Of a stretch of 6,440 bases of DNA, positions 1 through 6,188 are shown one piece after another. The stretch's first letter is position 1. Each line of letters starts with the position of its first letter. The position numbers were made by a program, and so were the translations under genes. The DNA is taken from positions 1 to 6,440 of the forward strand of contig SYFN01000213.1 in assembly GCA_005800405.1 (NCBI GenBank), given 5' to 3'. A model generated the notes under the pieces. The model did not search any database, was not told the DNA's origin, and was given only the letters and a program-made list of their open reading frames with translations. Source of the stretch: Burkholderiales bacterium (GTDB lineage Bacteria > Pseudomonadota > Gammaproteobacteria > Burkholderiales > Burkholderiaceae_D).

Positions 1-144
1 ATCATTGAGCATCTGCAGCTTGGCGAATCCAACGTTTACCCGGTCAAGGTAGGCAATAACGTAGCAGATGAGCAGCAGGGGTATCAATCGCCAGCCAACC
101 TTGCGGTAGGTTGCATCTTCGAATGCGCGCGCGTCGTCGCTCAT
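1..144 (-). CDS. MFS transporter, anion:cation symporter-like, N-terminal fragment
   Basis: This is the first 48 codons of a gene that runs off the left edge. The ATG is at 144-142, and a good ribosome binding site (AGGGGA) lies about six bases upstream. The protein begins MSDDARAFEDATYRKVGWRL, a short charged cytoplasmic tail. A hydrophobic first membrane segment follows (about residues 18-32, IPLLLICYVIAYL), then YLDRVNVGFAKLQM. The tail YRKV.WRL..L and the YLDR.N.GFA motif after helix 1 are typical of the ACS family of the major facilitator superfamily, whose members import organic anions such as tartrate, galactonate, phthalate or 4-hydroxyphenylacetate by proton symport in the inner membrane. 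The substrate cannot be told from this fragment. The gene is divergent from serC. The family call is strong because the motif is distinctive; the specificity is unknown. Confidence 0.85.
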   Translation of the reverse strand, partial: MSDDARAFEDATYRKVGWRLIPLLLICYVIAYLDRVNVGFAKLQMLND

Positions 145-201
145 GTTTTTCCCCTGTTATTGTGGTTATTTTCCGCTCTGATGGCGGAGTTGTAAGCCAG
201 A

Positions 202-207
202 ATTGTA
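202..207 (-). promoter_or_regulatory. Candidate -10 box for the MFS transporter gene
   Basis: On the minus strand this reads TACAAT, five of six matches to the sigma-70 -10 consensus, 58 bases upstream of the transporter ATG. No convincing -35 hexamer sits at 16-18 bases upstream. It is therefore only a plausible promoter and might depend on an activator. Confidence 0.25.
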
Positions 208-218
208 TCCGATGCGCC

Positions 219-242
219 AGACCCAACCAGTAATACGGGTCT
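219..242. repeat. Inverted repeat in the divergent promoter region
   Basis: AGACCC (219-224) and GGGTCT (237-242) form perfect 6-base arms around a 12-base spacer. The right arm also belongs to a second small inverted repeat, CGGGT (236-240) with ACCCG (248-252). The pair lies between the two candidate -10 boxes of the divergent genes, the usual place for an operator. It could equally be chance. Confidence 0.3.
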
Positions 243-271
243 CATACACCCGAATCCTGTATCGCATGAAA

Positions 272-277
272 TATAAT
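272..277 (+). promoter_or_regulatory. Candidate -10 box for serC
   Basis: A perfect TATAAT lies 85 bases upstream of the preferred serC ATG. No good TTGACA-like hexamer is present 16-18 bases upstream, and there is no TGn extension. If used, it would give a leader of roughly 80 bases. Short complementary segments in that leader (AGTTG 281-285 with CAACT 322-326, enclosing GCAC 297-300 with GTGC 307-310) could fold into a weak hairpin. Confidence 0.4.
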
Positions 278-362
278 CTCAGTTGTCACGATCAAAGCAC
301 ACTCTGGTGCACAATCCTTGTCAACTCCGGTCACGCCAACCGTTTCCTTGGATCGAATTCCT

Positions 363-1442
363 ATGCGAGTCATTAATTTCAGTGCCGGTCCGGCTGTATT
401 GCCTGAGGCTGTGCTCCGCCGTGCCGCCGATGAGATGCCGGACTGGCACGGCAGCGGTATGTCAGTCATGGAAATGAGTCATCGTGGCCCTGAATTCACT
501 GGTATTGCGCAAAAAGCAGAAGCAGATTTCCGGCGCTTGCTGGGAATACCGGATCATTACAAGGTCTTGTTCTTGCAGGGCGGCGCGATGGCGATGAATG
601 CTGTCATTCCGATGAACCTGCTGGGGAGACATCCTCGCGCTGCCTATGTAAATACGGGCGAGTGGTCCAAGAAATCCATCAGCGAAGCCTATAAATACGG
701 TGAGGTCGATGTGCTGGCTTCCTCTGAAGACCGGCAGTTCAACTATGTTCCGCCGCAATCGACATGGAAATCTCACGCAGGTGCTTCCTATGTCCATGTA
801 TGTACCAACGAAACCATTGGTGGTGTCGAGTATCACTGGGTGCCTGACACCGGTGATGTGCCATTGGTCGCCGATATGTCATCGTACATTCTGTCGCGTG
901 AAATTGATGTCTCGAAATATGCTGTCATTTATGGTGGTGCTCAGAAAAACATTGGCCCCGCAGGCCTGACGTTCGTGATCGTACGGGAAGATTTGCTGGA
1001 TATGGCCTTGCCGATCACGCCCACCGTGTTTCAGTGGAAAGCCCAGGCAGAGGCTGGCTCCATGGTCAACACACCGCCGACCTTTGGCATCTACATGGCC
1101 GGGCTGGTCTTCGAATGGCTGCTTGAGCAAGGTGGACTTGCCATCATGGAGCAACGCAATATCGAAAAAGCGAAGCTGCTCTACGACTACCTGGATAGCA
1201 CCACTTTCTATACGACTCCCGTGGCACCCGATGTACGTTCGCGCATGAACATACCTTTCTTTTTGCAAGATACCGCACTTGACACAGCTTTCCTTGAAGG
1301 CGCGGAACGTCATGGTATGCGCCAGCTCAAAGGACATCGCGTTGTCGGTGGCATGCGTGCTTCCCTCTACAATGCGATGCCTGTCGAAGGTGTGCGCCAG
1401 TTGGTGGATTACATGCGAGAGTTTGAGCGCTCACGCGCATGA
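363..1442 (+). CDS. serC: Phosphoserine aminotransferase
   Basis: SerC is the cytoplasmic PLP-dependent class V aminotransferase that converts 3-phosphohydroxypyruvate plus glutamate to O-phosphoserine in serine biosynthesis. It also acts on the 4-phosphohydroxythreonine branch of pyridoxal phosphate synthesis. The 359-residue product matches the usual length (E. coli about 362). It opens with the family start MRVINFSAGPAVLP. Visible landmarks are the substrate-binding His-Arg of SHRGPEF (residues 40-41), the QGGAMAMN loop, SRMNIPF, the PLP-binding lysine in GGAQKNIGPAG (Lys195) and the C-terminal LKGHRVVGGMRASLYNAMP block (322-340). A TTG at 318 would add 15 residues, but the conserved N-terminus favours ATG 363. 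Neither start has a strong Shine-Dalgarno. The gene appears alone: no gyrA, pheA or other aromatic-pathway gene flanks it here. Confidence 0.96.
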   Translation: MRVINFSAGPAVLPEAVLRRAADEMPDWHGSGMSVMEMSHRGPEFTGIAQKAEADFRRLLGIPDHYKVLFLQGGAMAMNAVIPMNLLGRHPRAAYVNTGEWSKKSISEAYKYGEVDVLASSEDRQFNYVPPQSTWKSHAGASYVHVCTNETIGGVEYHWVPDTGDVPLVADMSSYILSREIDVSKYAVIYGGAQKNIGPAGLTFVIVREDLLDMALPITPTVFQWKAQAEAGSMVNTPPTFGIYMAGLVFEWLLEQGGLAIMEQRNIEKAKLLYDYLDSTTFYTTPVAPDVRSRMNIPFFLQDTALDTAFLEGAERHGMRQLKGHRVVGGMRASLYNAMPVEGVRQLVDYMREFERSRA

Positions 1443-1445
1443 GCG
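1424..1445. repeat. Palindromes across the serC stop codon
   Basis: TGAGCGCTCA (1424-1433) is a perfect 10-base palindrome. Its right half also pairs with TGAGCG (1440-1445), giving CGCTCA-N6-TGAGCG with the serC TGA inside the second arm. No T-run follows, so it is not a standard terminator. It may only slow ribosomes or protect the mRNA end. Confidence 0.4.
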
Positions 1446-1473
1446 GGATTTAATCAGCGGTTGCGCTATCAAA

Positions 1474-1518
1474 CGGGCGATACGCCCGCACGCGTTAGAT
1501 CAGATGGATCGTTTTTTT
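1474..1518 (+). terminator. Possible weak terminator region after serC
   Basis: A perfect 6-base hairpin, CGGGCG-ATA-CGCCCG (1474-1488), is followed 24 bases later by seven T residues (1512-1518). Immediately before the T-run lies only a weak GATC-N5-GATC pairing (1498-1510). The strong stem is too far from the T-run for a textbook intrinsic terminator, so serC may read through into the next gene. Confidence 0.2.
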
Positions 1519-1537
1519 ATGACGCTGGAGTTTGATG

Positions 1538-2269
1538 ATGCCGCTTGCCACGTCCCACAAAAATCACGAAGGTACTGAGCTGACGCTAAATGAAATGCAG
1601 CGTCGCGATCTGATGCATACGATGGTGTCTTGCGACCAAAGACCCGTGGCCGAGTTGCCCGAGATGTCGGACGCCGAGCGGTGTAAATGGTTATTCTGGA
1701 ATCTTTATGAAAATCTCGAACACATACGCAGTATGGAACCGACTTTGCAAGGACGCGTCACCAGTCTGCAATTTACGGTGCTCGATAGTTCAAGTACGGC
1801 CATTGGCACGGTGACTGAGCTTGCACTCGAAAAGCGGCTGGATTTGTCCTGTCAGTGGCTGCTGGATCTGACGTACCCTGGGTATCCGGACGAGATAACG
1901 CATACGGTCGGTGATGGCTGGATCAACCTGAGCATCGCAGATCAAGCACCGACGCATCTGATGGTTCACGATGGAAAACGGGGCTATCTCGACGCAGACC
2001 ACACGACGTATCCGAATCAGTTATTCCTTGAGGGATGGATAAGCAATCAGATCTGGCAGGAAATGCGACCACACTTGTGGAATGCTAATCCGACTTGCCG
2101 GACGGATGTTGTGCTGCTTGATAATGTATTGTTTCCGGTCCGGCAGGGTTTCGATTTTGTGCAGAGGCCGGCGGGTTCGATTGGAGTGATGAATATCGAG
2201 TTTCGAGCGTTCTCGAATCCGACCGAACGTCGATCTTTTCGACGCGGCGAGCCGCGTCAACGACCGTAG
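1538..2269 (+). CDS. Hypothetical soluble protein, family not recognised
   Basis: I do not recognise this protein. A GGAG at 1527-1530 lies seven bases before ATG 1538 and four before ATG 1535, so 1538 is preferred; this gives 243-244 residues. No signal peptide or membrane helix is visible. The N-terminal third is polar and probably helical (LTLNEMQRRDLMH, then DAERCKWLFWNLYENLEHIRS). The middle and C-terminal parts look mixed alpha/beta with many Trp and Asp residues (CQWLLDLTYPGYPDE, DGKRGYLDAD). The last 17 residues are Arg-rich (NPTERRSFRRGEPRQRP) and are encoded by two overlapping inverted repeats, so the end may be a younger extension. There are no obvious catalytic motifs and only three scattered Cys. 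It lies 95 bases after serC on the same strand, possibly co-transcribed. That it is expressed is inferred from length and ribosome site only. Confidence 0.65.
   Translation: MPLATSHKNHEGTELTLNEMQRRDLMHTMVSCDQRPVAELPEMSDAERCKWLFWNLYENLEHIRSMEPTLQGRVTSLQFTVLDSSSTAIGTVTELALEKRLDLSCQWLLDLTYPGYPDEITHTVGDGWINLSIADQAPTHLMVHDGKRGYLDADHTTYPNQLFLEGWISNQIWQEMRPHLWNANPTCRTDVVLLDNVLFPVRQGFDFVQRPAGSIGVMNIEFRAFSNPTERRSFRRGEPRQRP
2228..2258. repeat. Two overlapping perfect inverted repeats at the 3' end of the hypothetical gene
   Basis: CGTCGA (2228-2233) pairs with TCGACG (2239-2244) around five bases. GACGCGG (2241-2247) pairs with CCGCGTC (2252-2258) around the tetraloop CGAG. The two stems share 2241-2244, so in RNA they exclude each other. 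Neither strand has a T-run after them, so they are not simple intrinsic terminators. Two smaller inverted repeats follow (2275-2292 and 2316-2327). Confidence 0.6.
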
Positions 2270-2281
2270 ATAGAGCGCGCC

Positions 2282-2398
2282 ATGCATCGCGCCCCTGTAC
2301 CTTCACCCGACGATACGCCGTTTGGCGACGATATACCGCAACCCGTGCCGTAACAAGAGCCGGTACCCGATCCGAATCCTGAAATCGAGGCCGTATAG
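2282..2398 (+). pseudogene. Tiny proline/acidic-rich ORF interrupted by an in-frame TAA
   Basis: From ATG 2282 the frame gives 23 codons (MHRAPVPSPDDTPFGDDIPQ then PVP) and stops at TAA 2351-2353. In the same frame the next 14 codons read QEPVPDPNPEIEAV and end at TAG 2396-2398. The composition is the same on both sides of the TAA: repeated Pro-Val-Pro and Pro-Asp units. This suggests one short Pro/Asp/Glu-rich protein of about 38 residues in which one codon became a stop. It starts 12 bases after the stop of the upstream gene and in the same frame, so it could also be the decayed tail of that gene. No clear Shine-Dalgarno is present. Chance low-complexity reading cannot be excluded at this length. 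Confidence 0.3.
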
Positions 2399-2435
2399 GT
2401 GAGCCGCCGATTGCACCAAATCCAAGGTACTTTTA

Positions 2436-3842
2436 TTACGCTGCAAGATTATTTTTTGTTCCGTTCTCTGCTTCGATGATGTGTTGTATACGTCGCAAAT
2501 ACCAGACTAAGGCAGCACCGACCAGCGCGAGGCTGAGACTGTTGCCAAGCCAGAAGCCAGCGGCACCTTGTAAAAAATCCGGTGTATGGCCAATGACATT
2601 GAATCCCATCAGATAGCCACCACTCAGTCCCACACCCCATAGTGCTACCGCATACATGATGGTGGGTACCATCGCGACTTTGTATGCGCGAAGCACAAAA
2701 GCAGTACCGATTTGCAGCGCATCGAAAAGCTGATAAAAGGCGATGAAGAAAAACAGTGGCCTAGCCGCTGCCGCCACGCGGGTATCGGGTGTGTAAATGC
2801 CAATGATTTCGGCTCGCGCTATCCATACAACGATTCCAACCAGAACGGCCAGCAGAGTGCCAAGTAGAACGCCTGCATTGCCGGCGTGCCGCGCCGACTG
2901 CAGCCGACCGGCCCCGATTTCCTGGGCAACGATGGTACCGGTCGCGCTTGCAATCGATAGTGGCAGCATGTACAGCACGGTACCGAAATTAGCGGTGATC
3001 TGATGTGCCGCCATTGCATGATTGCCAAGCCGCGCAATGAACAGAGCCATGAACGCAAATGCCGTCACTTCGATCAGATACGACAAGCCGATAGGCACAC
3101 CGAGTCGCAATAACGCTGATTGTGCAGCCCACACAGACTTGTCCAGACCACCGACAAAAATTTTGAATTGTGAATAAAAATTATCATGACGCAGCAGCAG
3201 CCATCCAGCGAGCAGGGCAACCCAGGCAGCGACTGCGGTTGCCATGGCGCAGCCCGGACTGCCAAAAGCTGGCAGACCCAATCCGCCAAAAATGAACAGT
3301 GCATTGAGCGGTATTTTGAGCAGCAGTGCCGAGAGTTGAATGGCCATCACTCTGCGTGGTCGTGAAATTGCGGTGTCCAGTGATGAATACACCCGAAGAC
3401 CGAGGGTTGCTGGCAGTGCGAGTGCCAGTATGCGCAGATATTGTTCGACCTTGTCGTTCAGCTCTGTCGGTGCTTGTGCAATCGACAGCAAGGGCTGGGG
3501 AAAACACAAAGCGATGGCGCCAAGGCATGACAGGAATAGCGTTAGCCACACCCCTTGTCGAACTTCGAAGCCAATCGCTTCAAAATTTCGTGCGCCGTAG
3601 AGCTGTCCGATGGTGAGAGAGAGCGCCTGCATCACGCCCGAGAGTCCGACAAAGATGCTGATGTATACCGACGCACCCAGCCCCAGTGCAGCCAGATCGG
3701 TCGCGGAGTAGCGCGCGGTCATCATCGTATCAACCACACCGTTGGCAATGACGGCGAGCTGTCCGATCAAGATGGGCCAGGCCAATGCGGCCACGCGTGA
3801 GGTCAGTGCGCCGCTGCCTTGCGGGTGCACCGCATCAGTCAT
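2436..3842 (-). CDS. MATE family efflux transporter (NorM-like)
   Basis: This is a 468-residue inner-membrane protein with about 12 hydrophobic segments, the usual size for the MATE family, which exports drugs, dyes and cationic metabolites using sodium or proton gradients. The N-terminal half carries the family signature: an acidic residue in helix 1 (GVVDTMMTAR, Asp38, equivalent to the conserved helix-1 Asp of NorM), AALGLGASVY, and the loop QLYGARNFEAIGFEVRQG. The second half repeats it as IVAQEIGAGRLQSARHAG, as expected for the internal two-fold repeat. The ATG overlaps the upstream glycosyltransferase stop (ATGA, 3842-3839), and no Shine-Dalgarno precedes it, so translation probably depends on ribosomes finishing the upstream gene. 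Substrate unknown. Because MATE proteins belong to the same MOP superfamily as Wzx lipid-oligosaccharide flippases, a glycan-related role is possible but not shown; the sequence looks like a MATE exporter. Confidence 0.93.
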   Translation of the reverse strand: MTDAVHPQGSGALTSRVAALAWPILIGQLAVIANGVVDTMMTARYSATDLAALGLGASVYISIFVGLSGVMQALSLTIGQLYGARNFEAIGFEVRQGVWLTLFLSCLGAIALCFPQPLLSIAQAPTELNDKVEQYLRILALALPATLGLRVYSSLDTAISRPRRVMAIQLSALLLKIPLNALFIFGGLGLPAFGSPGCAMATAVAAWVALLAGWLLLRHDNFYSQFKIFVGGLDKSVWAAQSALLRLGVPIGLSYLIEVTAFAFMALFIARLGNHAMAAHQITANFGTVLYMLPLSIASATGTIVAQEIGAGRLQSARHAGNAGVLLGTLLAVLVGIVVWIARAEIIGIYTPDTRVAAAARPLFFFIAFYQLFDALQIGTAFVLRAYKVAMVPTIMYAVALWGVGLSGGYLMGFNVIGHTPDFLQGAAGFWLGNSLSLALVGAALVWYLRRIQHIIEAENGTKNNLAA

Positions 3843-5551
3843 GGGGTAGCGCGTTTGAAGAGGCGGAAGGATTCATTGCGGTCCGAGGCGCGGCGGCCTT
3901 GCCACAGCAGCGTGAATTCAGGTTCAACCACGCTCAGTTGTGCGCGCTGCTTGCGCACACCGGTATCCTGCACTAACAGAAATTCGCAGCGGTCGTCCAC
4001 TGTTTTTGAAAACTGCACTTCACCCAGATAAGCGAAAGAGGCTCGCTGCGCTGGTCCCACACCGCGCGCATTGACGCAGTGGTAGTTATCCGGCAAGTGC
4101 TTGCTGATCTGCTCTGCGACACCTGCATAGCTCTGACCATAATTGAGCCAGGGTAGCCACAGCGTCATGAGCAAAAGCCAGCACAGCACCAGCCCACCCG
4201 TGGAGAGCACGACAGCACGCCACAGTACAGGGGGACGCCGACCCAGACGCCATTGCAACAGCAGTAACCAGCCAATGGAACTGGTCAGCGCAATGAGTAA
4301 CGCGACGAGATTGAATTCAGGTTTGAATCCAGGTGCGAGTTTGAACGCATTTTTTGCGAGCTGCGCTGGCCAGCCTGTCTGCTTGGCGATCCATCCCAGC
4401 CAGATGAAGGCAGCAATCGCTGAGAGCGTCATCACGGAGAACCAGTCAATCGCGTTGATGGCGCTGCGCTTTAATGTGGGTAGGCCAAAGGTTGCCAATA
4501 TGGCAAGTGGCGGCAGTAAAGGCAGCAAATCCACATCGCGTGACACGGGCGCGGCGAGATTGAGCAGCAGCGCACCAATGCCTGCTGTGGGCAAAAGAAT
4601 ATGCAGGCTTACCTGTGTGCGCCATGCATAGATAGCCCAAAGCGCAATAGGCCAAGCGGGCCATGCGTGCCAGAGCAGTGTTTTGCCGAGGAATCGGATA
4701 TTCACGAGGCTAGGCCCACCGGACATCAAAAATTTACCGCCCATCCATTGAGCTGCCAGTCCCTGATCTCCAGGCACCAGCAGCGAATGTGCGGCGACCC
4801 ATACCAGTGGTATCAGCAGCGTCAGCGGTATGGTGTACAGCAGCAGTTGTTGCAGTACTCGCTGATAACGCAGCGCCGCCAGCAGTAGCATCGCCATGAG
4901 CAAACCCAGTGGCACTGTCCAGCCACGCGTCAGTACCAGTAAACCGAGTGTCGCTCCCAGCAGCAGTGCGTCTGTGGTTCGCGAACGGTCAAACACACAG
5001 GCAGCTGCATAAAACGATGCCGCGACCAGGGCCACATGCAGCGCGGGGGTCGCGGTTTCATGACTGCGCAATAGAAGTCCGAGGCAAGCCATATAGATCA
5101 GCAGTGCGCCATCGGCCAGTGTGCGACCGTAATCCAGTGCCGCAGGTTGCCCGCCGAACGCAAGCTTGAGGGGTTGTGCTTCCCCACGACCGCCCAGCAC
5201 AAAGGCCGCGCGCCAGACCGAGGCTGCGCCGATCGCAAAAAAGACGAGGATGGATAGTCGTGCCGCCAGCGCATCGCCAGCGACCCAGCCGAATAGCTTG
5301 ATCAGGAGCGCCCCAATCCAGAATGCCAGCGGTCCATCGTTGGGCATGGGTAGGCCAACGATGTTGGGCGACAGCCAGTCGCCTATCGTGCCGTGCGCCA
5401 TCGTCCACATGACCCCAAATCCCGCAGCATCATCGGTCTTCCAAGGATCGCGACGAATGATGCCCGGCAGGATGTAGAGTAGGCAAAGACCAATCAGTCC
5501 CCAGCGCGGTAAGGTGATGGTGGCAGCGGCGGGAAGTCGAACGGGTCTCAT
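3839..5551 (-). CDS. GT-C type membrane glycosyltransferase (ArnT/PMT-like, family 39/83)
   Basis: This 570-residue protein is rich in membrane helices (about 10-12) and looks like a polyprenyl-phosphate-sugar dependent glycosyltransferase of the ArnT/PMT type, which transfers sugars to lipid A, glycans or proteins on the periplasmic face. After helix 1 the first outer loop has RRDPWKTDDAAGFGVMW (residues 33-49), with the paired acidic residues (Asp40-Asp41) expected in the GT-C catalytic loop. The last 90 or so residues (from about SKHLPDNYHCVNARG) form a hydrophilic domain that is probably periplasmic, as in ArnT. I chose ATG 5551. A longer frame to TTG 5617 exists, but its first codons lie inside the rpmE terminator. 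The Shine-Dalgarno is weak. The gene overlaps the MATE gene by ATGA. Family assignment is by topology and the acidic loop; acceptor and donor sugars are unknown. Confidence 0.8.
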   Translation of the reverse strand: MRPVRLPAAATITLPRWGLIGLCLLYILPGIIRRDPWKTDDAAGFGVMWTMAHGTIGDWLSPNIVGLPMPNDGPLAFWIGALLIKLFGWVAGDALAARLSILVFFAIGAASVWRAAFVLGGRGEAQPLKLAFGGQPAALDYGRTLADGALLIYMACLGLLLRSHETATPALHVALVAASFYAAACVFDRSRTTDALLLGATLGLLVLTRGWTVPLGLLMAMLLLAALRYQRVLQQLLLYTIPLTLLIPLVWVAAHSLLVPGDQGLAAQWMGGKFLMSGGPSLVNIRFLGKTLLWHAWPAWPIALWAIYAWRTQVSLHILLPTAGIGALLLNLAAPVSRDVDLLPLLPPLAILATFGLPTLKRSAINAIDWFSVMTLSAIAAFIWLGWIAKQTGWPAQLAKNAFKLAPGFKPEFNLVALLIALTSSIGWLLLLQWRLGRRPPVLWRAVVLSTGGLVLCWLLLMTLWLPWLNYGQSYAGVAEQISKHLPDNYHCVNARGVGPAQRASFAYLGEVQFSKTVDDRCEFLLVQDTGVRKQRAQLSVVEPEFTLLWQGRRASDRNESFRLFKRATP

Positions 5552-5603
5552 TCGGTGTAGCGGGGTGACATGATTGGGGTGATAACTGGCGCGCTTATTC
5601 TGC

Positions 5604-5641
5604 CGCAAAGAAAACAAAAAGGCAGCCAGCGCTGCCTTTTT
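5604..5641 (-). terminator. Rho-independent terminator of rpmE
   Basis: The arms AAAAAGGCAGC (5616-5626) and GCTGCCTTTTT (5631-5641) are perfectly complementary around a four-base loop. Read on the minus strand, the stem is followed by the T-rich run TTTTTGTTTTCTTTG. It starts 18 bases after the rpmE stop, so it ends rpmE transcription and separates that gene from the glycosyltransferase. The A/T-flanked stem could also stop transcripts coming from the other side. Confidence 0.9.
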
Positions 5642-5659
5642 GCGGTGTCAGACCGGTGA

Positions 5660-5926
5660 TCAGCCCGTCGCTTTGGTCTTGGAACCCACGGCACCGAACT
5701 TCTGGCGGAATTTCTCGACACGACCTGCGGTATCGACGATCTTGTGTTTGCCGGTGAAGAACGGATGGGATTCTGAGGAAACTTCAACTTTCAGCAGAGG
5801 ATAGTCGTGGCCTTCAAGATTGATAGTTTCGCGGGTCTGCACGGTCGAACGTGTGATGAATTTGAAATCACAGGACAGGTCGTGAACGACGATGTCGCGG
5901 TATGCGGGGTGTATGCCTTCTTTCAT
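5660..5926 (-). CDS. rpmE2: 50S ribosomal protein L31, type B (zinc-ligand-free)
   Basis: This 88-residue protein is L31 (bL31), which bridges the two ribosomal subunits. It starts [20 protein letters not shown] and contains [28 protein letters not shown] and [12 protein letters not shown] (about residues 65-76). These are hallmarks of the type B form, which is longer than type A and lacks the CXXC zinc site; only one Cys (residue 19) is present. ATG 5926 follows a GAGAG sequence at a suitable distance. The gene lies directly downstream of rho, as in many beta-proteobacteria, but 262 bases away and with its own candidate promoter. In many other bacteria type B L31 is a Zur-controlled spare; its place next to rho suggests that here it may be the main copy, though no genome-wide view is available. 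Confidence 0.95.
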   Translation of the reverse strand: MKEGIHPAYRDIVVHDLSCDFKFITRSTVQTRETINLEGHDYPLLKVEVSSESHPFFTGKHKIVDTAGRVEKFRQKFGAVGSKTKATG

Positions 5927-6018
5927 TACGCTCTCACTTATGTTGGGTAGCCAATCGCCACTTCGTCGGTCTGTGCTGCCTCTTGACCCGGTTGGCGCTC
6001 ACTTGCCCGGTTAAAAAG
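5927..6018 (-). promoter_or_regulatory. Probable 5' leader of rpmE with a direct repeat
   Basis: If transcription starts just after the TATAAT at 6031-6026, the leader is about 90 bases. It contains an imperfect direct repeat on the minus strand: AACCGGGCAAG (6012-6002) and AACCGGGTCAAG (5993-5982). Further down, CGCCA/GCCAA of the leader can pair with TGGCG/TTGGC around 5950-5960, closing a hairpin upstream of the ribosome site. Ribosomal protein genes often carry leaders that their product binds, and L31 leaders are known in other phyla. Whether this one acts that way is inference. Confidence 0.35.
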
Positions 6019-6025
6019 AATCCGG

Positions 6026-6031
6026 ATTATA
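6026..6031 (-). promoter_or_regulatory. Candidate -10 box for rpmE
   Basis: The minus strand reads CTATATAATCC, a perfect TATAAT, 100 bases upstream of the rpmE ATG and inside the rho-rpmE gap. The region where a -35 would fall (about 6049-6054, reading GGCTCA) matches poorly. The AT-rich box stands out from its GC-rich surroundings, which makes a promoter plausible. Confidence 0.5.
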
Positions 6032-6188
6032 TAGGGAAATCAAAGGCTTGAGCCACAGTTTAGCTTCTCAAAACTCGATTGGGCCCGACCTGCGCCCGCG
6101 TGGCGTTACTCTGGCTGGCCCGAGTTCGCAACGCTGATTCTGGCCTGGGTCGGAATCCAGCACCTTTGTTTCAATTCGGGCAACTGCC

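Noticed and set aside
44..226. Minus-strand 60-codon frame across the MFS start
   Set aside because: It overlaps the clearly recognisable transporter N-terminus in another frame and has low-complexity Arg-rich content.
318..362. TTG start that would lengthen SerC by 15 residues
   Set aside because: The family N-terminus begins at MRVINFSAGP (ATG 363), and the extra residues have no family counterpart or ribosome site.
462..1337. Two long antisense frames inside serC
   Set aside because: They are shadows of a well-conserved coding gene, with no ribosome site or recognisable protein.
5058..5408. 116-codon frame inside the glycosyltransferase
   Set aside because: It is a frame-shifted shadow on the same strand; the overlapping frame has the membrane-protein pattern and the conserved acidic loop.
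5548..5571. Seven-codon minus-strand ORF (MSPRYTE) whose stop overlaps the glycosyltransferase ATG
   Set aside because: An ATGA overlap would fit a leader peptide, but no ribosome site precedes it and such short frames arise easily by chance.
6060..6188. Intrinsic terminator directly after rho
   Set aside because: GGGCCC and a few GC-rich partial pairings are present, but no stem followed by a T-run on the minus strand.
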